Part shown: positions 32,793-38,357 of the stretch, piece after piece
Position numbering within the stretch: the stretch's first letter is position 1
How the letters are laid out: every line of letters starts with the position of its first letter
Source: Pirellulales bacterium
GTDB taxonomy: Bacteria > Planctomycetota > Planctomycetia > Pirellulales > JAICIG01
DNA: 38,357 nt
NCBI GenBank assembly: GCA_025927475.1
Contig: JAICLL010000046.1
Coordinates: forward strand, 1 to 38,357
Direction of reading: 5' to 3'
The notes under the pieces: generated by a model
The model's database searches: none
What the model was told of the DNA's origin: nothing
What the model saw: the letters and a program-made list of their open reading frames with translations, nothing else
Program-made: the position numbers and the translations under genes

Positions 32793-33038
32793 TCATTCGA
32801 GCCCCAAAATGGTGGCATTCTCGGGGTATTCGACGCCGGCTTCGATAATCAGCACACCTGGAGACTCGAGGCCAGACTGGTTGAGCGTAAGATCCAGTTC
32901 GTCAAAACTACTCGCGTCCGCAGCGATCTTGCCCCCCGCAATCGCGACAAACCTGCCCGGTGGGTAGTCTTTAGCGATGGTTTCACGCAGGCGACGATAT
33001 GCAGCCTGATTTAAAGACTCTTCTGCAGAAAAATCCAT
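32793..33038 (-). CDS. Small protein of DUF5678 type, partner of the retropepsin-like gene
   Basis: 81 residues. LNQAAYRRLRETIAKDYPPGRFVAIAGGKIAADASSFDELDLTLNQSGLESPGVLIIEAGVEYPE has the pattern of DUF5678-like proteins: a helix, P-x-G-x-(F/W)-V-A-I..GKI.ADASS..EL, then a strand. The family is a short all-purpose domain without assigned function, often encoded directly beside an aspartic-protease-like gene. Here it is followed by one after eight bases, which supports a conserved two-gene module. It is divergent from the cytochrome gene at 33218, with 179 bases between the starts. Confidence 0.75.
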   Translation of the reverse strand: MDFSAEESLNQAAYRRLRETIAKDYPPGRFVAIAGGKIAADASSFDELDLTLNQSGLESPGVLIIEAGVEYPENATILGLE

Positions 33039-33217
33039 AGGGCCTGCTCCTGTCGTGATAAGAGAATAGTATTATTCTACCCCGATTGTTACGGTTGGCC
33101 AACAGCGGCATCCATTACCCCGCCCCCTGTGCGCTTGACATCCGCTTCCGCCGCAAACCACACTAACATCGACCATCGAAACACTTGCAGACTCCAGATT
33201 CATGAGGAGGGCCAATC

Positions 33218-33985
33218 GTGATTTTCCGTATCCGCCTTCGTGCCGGGGCGTTGCTGCTGGTGGTGTGTGGCATCGGCGCCGCGTTGTCGGCCGGCGACCC
33301 GCCGTCTCCGCCCTCGCTGGCCGCGGTCGTACCCGCCGAGGACATGATCGCTCAAGTGCGGACCTTCGAAACCAGCATGAAAGGCATGCTGGCGGATGAA
33401 AAAACCTATCAAGACGAAGCTCACAAGTTGGCTCGAGAGGCTCATGCGCTGGCGGCCGTCGGATTGGCGTTGGGGCTGTACGACAGCGAGCATGAGTTGA
33501 AAGCCGCGGCGCCGGCTCTGGTCGAGTCCGCGCGCAAGCTGGCCGCGGCCAAAGACTACGCCGCCGCGCAAGCGGCGTTCGCCGAGGTCGACGCGGCGTT
33601 GGCCGGCAAGGCAAAGAATGAAGCGGCGCCCACCACAAAGCCGGAAAAGGTTGCCTCAATGGGTCAATTGATGAAACAGGTAACGTTTGTCAACAACCGG
33701 CTGAAGCGCGGCTTGCGGCGGCTGGGCGACAAAACCGACGAAAAAGCCCGTGATACCGCCTTGCTGGCCGCCATCGCCCAGGCCATCACCTACGACACGC
33801 ACGAGGTGAAACACGACGAGCAGCGCGACCAGTGGTATCGGTTCTGCGGCGAAATGCGCGACGCAGCCGGGCAACTCAACGCGCAAATCAAGGCCGCCGA
33901 TAAACAAGGGGCGGAACGCGCGGCCAAGCGGCTCGGACAAAGCTGCGAAGCCTGTCATCAGGTGTTCCGGCCTGAGCAAAAATAA
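33218..33985 (+). CDS. Exported cytochrome c'-like heme protein
   Basis: 255 residues from GTG 33218 with AGGAGG at 33205-33210 seven bases upstream. A signal peptide (to about residue 25, ending ALSAG) exports it. The C-terminal CEACH motif (Cys243, Cys246, His247) binds heme c, in the position typical of cytochrome c'/c556 four-helix proteins, with preceding helices WYRFCGEMRDAAGQLNAQIKAADKQGAERAAKRLGQSCEACHQVF. The first ~130 residues are another Ala/Lys/Glu-rich helical region without a heme motif, so it is about twice the usual length. It probably carries electrons or binds small ligands in the periplasm. The glgX gene follows after 29 bases. Confidence 0.85.
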   Translation: MIFRIRLRAGALLLVVCGIGAALSAGDPPSPPSLAAVVPAEDMIAQVRTFETSMKGMLADEKTYQDEAHKLAREAHALAAVGLALGLYDSEHELKAAAPALVESARKLAAAKDYAAAQAAFAEVDAALAGKAKNEAAPTTKPEKVASMGQLMKQVTFVNNRLKRGLRRLGDKTDEKARDTALLAAIAQAITYDTHEVKHDEQRDQWYRFCGEMRDAAGQLNAQIKAADKQGAERAAKRLGQSCEACHQVFRPEQK

Positions 33986-34014
33986 ACGACCGGCCAGCAG
34001 GAGAATGCGGAAGG

Positions 34015-36150
34015 ATGAGCAGCACCAACTCGCGGGCAACTTCAGACTTCATCCTTCCCACTTTCCGACTGCCCACGATGCACACGACCTTTCCGGCCTG
34101 GCAATTCTCGCAACCGCTGCCCTATGGCGCGAATGTAAGCGAGGGCGGGGTGCAATTTGCCGTGTTCAGCCGCTCGGCCACCGCCATGCGGGTGCTGTTC
34201 TACGACGCGGTCGACGATCTCGAACCGTCGCACGTCGTCCACTTCCACCCCGAAATGGACCGCTGGGGCGACATCTGGAGCGTGTTCGTGCCCGGCGTCT
34301 CGGCGGGGCAGTTGTATCACATCCAGGCCGATGGCCCGTTCGAGCCGCAACGCGGACATCGCTTCGACGGCAAAGCGCGGCTGATCGACCCCTATGCGCG
34401 GGCGCTGGCGGGCGAGTTTTTGCCCGCGGCCGACGGCATTGTTCGTCCGCCCAAGTGCGTGGTGGTCGAAGACAGCTTCGATTGGCAAGGCGACCGGCCG
34501 CTCAATCGCCGGCTTTCGGAAACGATCATCTACGAGATGCATGTGCGCGGCTTCACCCGTTCGCCGTCGAGCAAAGCGAAACACCCCGGCACCTATCTCG
34601 GCGTGATCGAAAAGATTCCGTATCTGCAGTCGCTCGGCGTGACCGCGGTCGAACTGATGCCCGTACACGAGTTTTCGACCAACCATTGGCAAGGCCGCGC
34701 CGAGACACGGGCAAACTACTGGGGCTATGATCCCCTGGCGTTCTTTGCCCCGCACCGCGGCTATGCCTACAGCCGCGAGCCGGGCGCCCAGGTTCACGAG
34801 TTCAAGCAGATGGTGCGGGCGTTGCACCAGGCCGGCATCGAGGTGATTCTCGACGTGGTCTTCAACCACACCGCCGAAGGCAATCAGAACGGCCCCACGC
34901 TGAGCTTCAAGGGACTCGGCAATCGCATTTATTACATGCTCGCCAACGGCGGCAGCGAATACCGCAACTACACCGGCTGCGGCAACACCGTCAACGGCAA
35001 CCACCCCATCGTGCGCGAGCTGATCTTCTTGTGCTTGCGGCACTGGGTTCACAATTACCATGTTGATGGCTTTCGCTTCGATCTGGCGTCGATCCTTAGC
35101 CGCGACCGCAACGGCGACCTGGTGCCCAATCCGCCGTTGGTCGAAGCCATCGGCGAAGACCCGCTCTTGGCCCGCACCAAGATCATCGCCGAGGCCTGGG
35201 ACGCCGCCGGCGCCTATCAGGTCGGCTCGTTTTCCAACCGCCGCTGGGCCGAGTGGAACGGCCGATATCGTGACGACGTCCGCCGGTTTTGGCGGGGCGA
35301 CGAAGGCATGGTCGGGCCGCTGGCCACGCGGTTGGCCGGCTCGAGCGATCTTTACGGCCCCAGCGGAAGACAGCCGTATCACAGCATCAACTTCATTACC
35401 TCGCACGACGGCTTCACGCTCAGCGACCTGACCAGCTACGCCGAAAAGCACAACGCGGCCAATGGCGAAGACAACCGCGATGGCGACAACAACAACTACA
35501 GCAGCAACTATGGCGTCGAGGGCCCGACGCGGCGGCAAGTGGTCGGCCGGCTGCGCGCTCGGCAGATTCGCAACTTTTTGGCCACGCTCTTCCTGAGCCA
35601 GGGCGTGCCCATGCTGCTCTCGGGCGATGAATGTCGCCGGACCCAGCAAGGCAACAACAACGCCTATTGCCAGGACAACCCCATCTCGTGGTTCGATTGG
35701 AATCTGGTGGAAAAGCACGCCGACATTGCCCGCTTTTGCCGCGGCTTGATCGCGTTCCGCCGCCGTCAGCCGACGGTGCGCCGGGCCAGCTTCCTGGTGG
35801 GCGAACCGGCGGCGCCGGGCCTGCTGCCCGACGTAAGCTGGTTCAACGCCGACGGAGGTCCGGTCGAATGGTCGGGCGACGAGCACAGCCTGGTGTGCCT
35901 GTTTGGCGCGTGGCCTACCACGGGACCAAGCTCACTGGCGGCGCGGCATGTCTTGATTCTGCTGAACGACGGTTCGGGACCAAAGACGTTTGTGTTGCCA
36001 CCCTTGGCCCAGGGCATCGATTGGCGACTGTTTGTCAACACCGCCGCCGAATCGCCCGACGACATCTATCCCGACGCCGATGGTCCGCCCCCGGCGGGCA
36101 GCAAGCTCACGCTGATGGACCACTCGCTGGTGTGCTTTGTGGCAGCGTAG
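34015..36150 (+). CDS. glgX: Glycogen debranching enzyme / isoamylase-type
   Basis: 711 residues. GH13 family with N-terminal CBM48-like domain (GANVSEGGVQFAVFSRSATAMRVLFYD). The barrel motifs are DVVFNHTAEG, VDGFRFDLAS (nucleophile Asp356), KIIAEAWD (acid/base Glu393) and FITSHDGFTLSDL (Asp465), then LLSGDECRRTQQGNNNAYCQDNPISWFDW and the C-terminal beta domain. All catalytic residues are present. It removes alpha-1,6 branches from glycogen or limit dextrin. ATG 34015 has AGGAG eleven bases upstream. ATG 34078 would remove the first 21 residues, which look unlike the family, so either is possible. A short inverted repeat (GGAAGGATGA at 34009-34018, TCATCCTTCC at 34049-34058) lies between them. 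Confidence 0.93.
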   Translation: MSSTNSRATSDFILPTFRLPTMHTTFPAWQFSQPLPYGANVSEGGVQFAVFSRSATAMRVLFYDAVDDLEPSHVVHFHPEMDRWGDIWSVFVPGVSAGQLYHIQADGPFEPQRGHRFDGKARLIDPYARALAGEFLPAADGIVRPPKCVVVEDSFDWQGDRPLNRRLSETIIYEMHVRGFTRSPSSKAKHPGTYLGVIEKIPYLQSLGVTAVELMPVHEFSTNHWQGRAETRANYWGYDPLAFFAPHRGYAYSREPGAQVHEFKQMVRALHQAGIEVILDVVFNHTAEGNQNGPTLSFKGLGNRIYYMLANGGSEYRNYTGCGNTVNGNHPIVRELIFLCLRHWVHNYHVDGFRFDLASILSRDRNGDLVPNPPLVEAIGEDPLLARTKIIAEAWDAAGAYQVGSFSNRRWAEWNGRYRDDVRRFWRGDEGMVGPLATRLAGSSDLYGPSGRQPYHSINFITSHDGFTLSDLTSYAEKHNAANGEDNRDGDNNNYSSNYGVEGPTRRQVVGRLRARQIRNFLATLFLSQGVPMLLSGDECRRTQQGNNNAYCQDNPISWFDWNLVEKHADIARFCRGLIAFRRRQPTVRRASFLVGEPAAPGLLPDVSWFNADGGPVEWSGDEHSLVCLFGAWPTTGPSSLAARHVLILLNDGSGPKTFVLPPLAQGIDWRLFVNTAAESPDDIYPDADGPPPAGSKLTLMDHSLVCFVAA

Positions 36151-36164
36151 GGTTCAGAGCTCAG
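36151..36164. repeat. Two heptamers of the GTTCAGG type after glgX
   Basis: GGTTCAG at 36151-36157 and AGCTCAG at 36158-36164 directly follow the glgX stop. A matching run lies on the opposite strand at 36232-36259 (CCTGAAC CCCGAGT CCTGAAT CCTGCCT on the plus strand). Together with 15358-15399 these form a dispersed, degenerate family. Confidence 0.5.
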
Positions 36165-36411
36165 CGGCCGCGGGGTCACGGTTCAAGCGGTGGCTGGGGC
36201 AGAGCCTTGGCGATGCCCCGGTATGATTGCCCCTGAACCCCGAGTCCTGAATCCTGCCTTGCAGATAGAGTCGCACGGCCTGCCAGAAGTCGGCACGCTT
36301 TGCTTCCCCCATCCGACTGCTTTGATCGGTGCGGCCGCTTATCCGCCGTAGCTCACCGATAAAATAGCTCAAATCAGCCGGCTTGTATAATCTCTGTTCT
36401 CGCCGAGACAT
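36154..36411 (-). CDS. Possible small protein gene or remnant
   Basis: 85 residues from ATG 36411. RLYKPADLSYFIGELRRISGRTD and AKRADFWQAVRLYLQG look protein-like, but the end runs through the heptamer repeats. No ribosome-binding site or family is evident. It could be a remnant or chance. The rest of the surrounding frame (up to 36699) looks like noise. Confidence 0.2.
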   Translation of the reverse strand: MSRREQRLYKPADLSYFIGELRRISGRTDQSSRMGEAKRADFWQAVRLYLQGRIQDSGFRGNHTGASPRLCPSHRLNRDPAAAEL

Positions 36412-37155
36412 CGTTGTGATCAGCTTGCCCGATGGCGAGACGCGCGGGTCCGCGGCGAATCGCCCGTTTTCCAATCGCTCCCGAGAAAAACTCTGAAAAC
36501 CATATCGGCTATCGCAGTCAAACGACTTGCACAGAAATTGCCGGCGCGCAGGGGCCGGCGAGCCAGCTAAACCGTCGCCAAACACATAGCTGGCAGGAAG
36601 CCCAGTCCCAAAGGCATTGTTGGCTTGCCGCCTGCCGCTTGCTTGCGTAAAACGAGGCGCTCTACCGAAAAGACGATTTCGCAACCCGCAGACCGGCAAG
36701 TGGTTATCGCACCGTCACAAGAAATCAATCGTTGTCGGATGCAAGCGCGGCCTTCGCGGAAGCAGCGGCGCGGCGCTTGAGGCGGATCGCCACAGTCCGC
36801 TCGCCGCCCCGGGTGCAGGAACGCGTCTGCGCCGCGAACCTTATGATGCTCTGTAGGCAGCGCCCTCCGTGGCGTTCCGCGAAGGAGAAGGTTCCCTCTC
36901 CCTGCCGAGCCGCCAAGCCTGCTCTGTAGGCAGCGCCCTCCGTGGCGTTCCGCGAGGGGCTACGCCCCTCCGCCTCGGACCATCGGCTTCGCCCCTCTCC
37001 CTGTAGTATGGCAGGAAACTGGCTTGGTCGGTTTTCACGCGATTTTGCGCCATCCACGCGATCCATTCTTGTGGATCTCTGCCGCTGATCGCGCCCGTGT
37101 CACGGCGCCGACGCGTCGACCCAAGTGAGGCGTTCTTGAGATCGCCCCAGCGACG
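36412..37155. other. Repeat-rich region without a supported gene
   Basis: No convincing coding sequence or RNA gene is seen. It contains the 35-bp direct repeats at 36848-36882 and 36921-36955 and the first copy of a 37-bp dispersed repeat (36994-37030). A short C-terminal-looking reading on the minus strand, ending around 36725, has no family match and may be a remnant. Confidence 0.5.
36848..36955. repeat. 35-bp perfect direct repeat, two copies 73 bases apart
   Basis: 36848-36882 and 36921-36955 are identical; both start GCTCTGTAGGCAGCG. Only two copies exist, and the 38 bases between look unlike a CRISPR spacer array. Confidence 0.8.
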
Positions 37156-37472
37156 GACGAATCGCCCTAAGTGCCAAAAACGCGCGCCCCCTGCGCACGG
37201 TGAGTGCAAATTTGCACAGACCGTGGAAACCCGATGAAATTGCGATCCACCCCCTTCTGTAGCGGGGTGTTTTGGGCGAACTCATTTTTTGGCACTTACG
37301 TCGATTCGACGATGCCTATTTCTGACCTGGCGAGGGCGACCGCGGCCCGTCGACCGATCCAATAATTCGTCGCCGGCTGGCGCGCGCGGAGCATCAAGCT
37401 CCGGCCTTAGACCCGGCCGCGACCATCGGCCCAGGCCTCTCCCTGTAGCATCCCAGGAATCTGGCTTGGTCG
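36994..37472. repeat. Dispersed 37-bp repeat, two copies 442 bases apart
   Basis: 36994-37030 and 37436-37472 match at 33 of 37 positions. Both start CCTCTCCCTGTAG and end CTGGCTTGGTCG. The MITE-like segment lies between them. Confidence 0.7.
37156..37310. mobile_element. MITE-like segment with 25-bp imperfect inverted ends
   Basis: 37156-37180 and 37286-37310 are inverted repeats matching at 22 of 25 positions. The inner 13 bases (TAAGTGCCAAAAA and its complement) are exact. The 155-bp whole has no open frame of its own. No clear target-site duplication is seen, so a chance dyad or a degraded insertion sequence end is also possible. Confidence 0.45.
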
Positions 37473-37593
37473 CTCGGCGAAGTCCAAAATCCGAGCCTCT
37501 CTCGGTTTCTATAAGACGGGTGGCTTCGGCGGCTCTGAGCGTTTTATGCCCGTTCTCAAATCCCAGAGGTTCCAAGCTGTGAGGGAGCCAGGA

Positions 37594-37686
37594 TCAGAGA
37601 AACGCGCGGCGGACGTAGCGGGCCATGCAGTGATAGACACCCACGACGGACTCATCGACAATTTGACGGCGAGCATAAGCGGGCAT
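37594..37686 (-). pseudogene. N-terminal remnant of a planctomycete-type REP-associated transposase
   Basis: ATG 37686 to TGA 37594 gives 30 residues with YARRQIVDESVVGVYHCMARYVRRAFL. This matches the usual start of the planctomycete transposases I know (...ARR.IVDP..VGVYHC.NRCVRRAFLCG...), which continue for several hundred residues. Here it ends abruptly at the position of the CG(D/E) motif, after which no family similarity is seen. It is a remnant, not a functional gene. Confidence 0.6.
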
Positions 37687-37799
37687 GACAGCCTCCGGCG
37701 AACGAAGCCGCCCGAAGTATACGTGCGATCAGGTTTCTGTCAAGCGCCCCGCCAGTGCGGTTTTTCAAGAATGGCACCCTGCAAAGTATGGGTGTCTAG

Positions 37800-38131
37800 G
37801 ATTGCCTTTCGGCCGGCGTCGGCAAAACGTCACTGATGCAGGAAGCGGTGGAGGCGATTCAGGCAGGCGGGACCAAGGTCACGGCCGTGGCGCCGTCAGC
37901 CAACGCCAGCCGGGGCGTGCTGCGCGAGGCGGGATTTAAGGAGGCCATACCGTGGCCCGCTTCTTGCTCGACGAGCGACTTCAACAACAGGCGACCGGCC
38001 AGTTGATTTGGATCGATGAAGCCGGGCTGGTGGGGACGAAAGCCATGAGCAACGTCTTTGCAGTGGCGGAACGCATCGGCGCCCGCGTGCTCCTTTCCGG
38101 CGACCGAAGGCAGCACGGCTCGGTTGAATAG
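37800..38131 (+). pseudogene. MobF relaxase / RecD-like helicase fragment, frameshifted
   Basis: Frame one holds Walker A GVGKTSLM (37815-37838) and QEAVEAIQAGGTKVTAVAPSANASRGVLREAGF. After one missing base between 37947 and 37948 (EA(D)TVARFLLDE), the other frame holds Walker B LIWIDEAGLVG, KAMSNVFAVAERIGARVLLSGD and RRQHGSVE. These are motifs of the SF1 helicase domain of conjugative MobF relaxases. The reading starts just after a TAG (37797-37799) and stops at TAG 38129-38131. The relaxase domain and the rest of the helicase are absent. It is therefore a decayed trace of a plasmid or ICE. Confidence 0.75.
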
Positions 38132-38144
38132 AAAAAGGGACATT

Positions 38145-38357
38145 CTACTTTTTTGTATTGCGCGGACGACCTCTCGGGCGAAGCGTCGATTGCAAACCCA
38201 GCCGCTTCGCGATGCGACCCACCCAACGCTCCGAACCGAACGGAGCACCGCGCTCGATCGCGCGCTTTAGCGCATCCTCCTCGGCCTTCGATTGCGGCCG
38301 GTTGACCCGCGCCACCCAATCCGCCGGGCAGTCAATCGGCCAATTCGCCAGCAGTTC
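38145..38357 (-). CDS. C-terminal end of a REP-associated (RAYT-type) transposase (partial)
   Basis: 71 codons continue past the window edge. The frame reads ELLANWPIDCPADWVARVNRPQ, SKAEEDALKRAIERGAPFGSERWVGRIAKRLGLQSTLRPRGRPR, the well-known C-terminal block of REP-associated tyrosine transposases (P.dW...VN.pq...E...ALR.sv.RG.PFG...W......RLGLesTLRPRGRPrk), ending NTKK and TAG 38147-38145. The Y1 catalytic domain lies outside the window. These single-strand transposases mobilise REP palindromes, which connects it with the hairpins at 25025 and 27307 (inference). Its 3' end lies within 15 bases of the end of the relaxase fragment. Confidence 0.85.
   Translation of the reverse strand, partial: ELLANWPIDCPADWVARVNRPQSKAEEDALKRAIERGAPFGSERWVGRIAKRLGLQSTLRPRGRPRNTKK

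Noticed and set aside
34042..35886. A long open frame (614 codons) on the minus strand opposite glgX
   Set aside because: It is a shadow of a GC-rich gene; glgX shows all catalytic motifs, while the antisense reading has no family-like pattern.
36848..36955. The 35-bp repeats considered as a CRISPR array
   Set aside because: Only two copies, no array of regular spacers and no cas genes in the window.
37282..37575. A 97-codon minus-strand open frame between the MITE-like segment and the transposase remnant
   Set aside because: It runs through a dispersed repeat, has no ribosome-binding site and does not resemble a protein family.
1..38357. tRNA and rRNA genes
   Set aside because: I looked for the T-loop GGTTCRA pattern with a matching CCA-side stem and for rRNA signatures and found none.

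Overview
The window is a high-GC, densely packed bacterial chromosome segment with many short ATGA or GTGA overlaps. It looks like a planctomycete, most likely of the Pirellulales type. The evidence is a Tat-exported Gfo/Idh/MocA oxidoreductase, a sulfatase-fold protein, a HisA/HisF-like protein of the kind linked to tetrahydromethanopterin C1 metabolism, a DUF5678-like/retropepsin-like pair, a transposase remnant with a planctomycete-style N-terminus, and many GC-rich palindromic repeats between genes. The assignment rests on family recognition only; there is no rRNA or other marker gene here.

Layout. 1-3.8 kb: the tail of an unknown gene, an SMP-30-like secreted lactonase, a GH10-like protein that seems to lack its catalytic glutamates, and purC. 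3.8-7.8 kb: an OLD-family ATPase/TOPRIM nuclease gene broken by one frameshift, aat, and a membrane-anchored HtrA protease. 7.8-12 kb: a glycine-rich exported protein with a consensus-quality sigma-54 promoter and a strong terminator, a coupled pair (unknown protein plus degenerate sulfatase), and an orphan Fe(III)-type solute-binding lipoprotein. 12-19.8 kb: a large membrane/AsmA-like protein, a YihY/BrkB protein, the HisA-like protein, a polytopic membrane protein, and a Gfo/Idh/MocA oxidoreductase coupled to a pseudouridine synthase. 20-24.8 kb: a three-gene overlapping operon (toxin-domain-like small protein, L7/L12-like small protein, PLP-dependent desulfhydrase/deaminase), a second exported protein with a sigma-54 promoter, a second trypsin-like protease, and a BtuF-like cobalamin-binding protein. 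24.8-36.2 kb: a sugar isomerase-like TIM barrel, a LON-domain protein coupled to a DUF309 protein, a YheT-type hydrolase, a DsbD-type reductase with a duplicated N-terminal domain, purM, the DUF5678-like/retropepsin-like pair, a cytochrome c'-like protein and glgX.

36.2-38.4 kb holds no convincing intact gene. It is a mobile-element graveyard: short dispersed repeats, a MITE-like segment with inverted ends, a 30-residue transposase N-terminus, a frameshifted MobF relaxase/helicase fragment, and the C-terminal end of a REP-associated (RAYT-type) transposase whose element apparently cut that fragment short.

Most genes are housekeeping or envelope functions. The less ordinary items are the two sigma-54 promoters that both precede small exported proteins of unknown function, the two catalytically degenerate enzyme folds, the broken OLD nuclease, the AT-richer toxin-like/L7/L12-like gene pair, and the palindromic repeats that may be related to the RAYT-type transposase.
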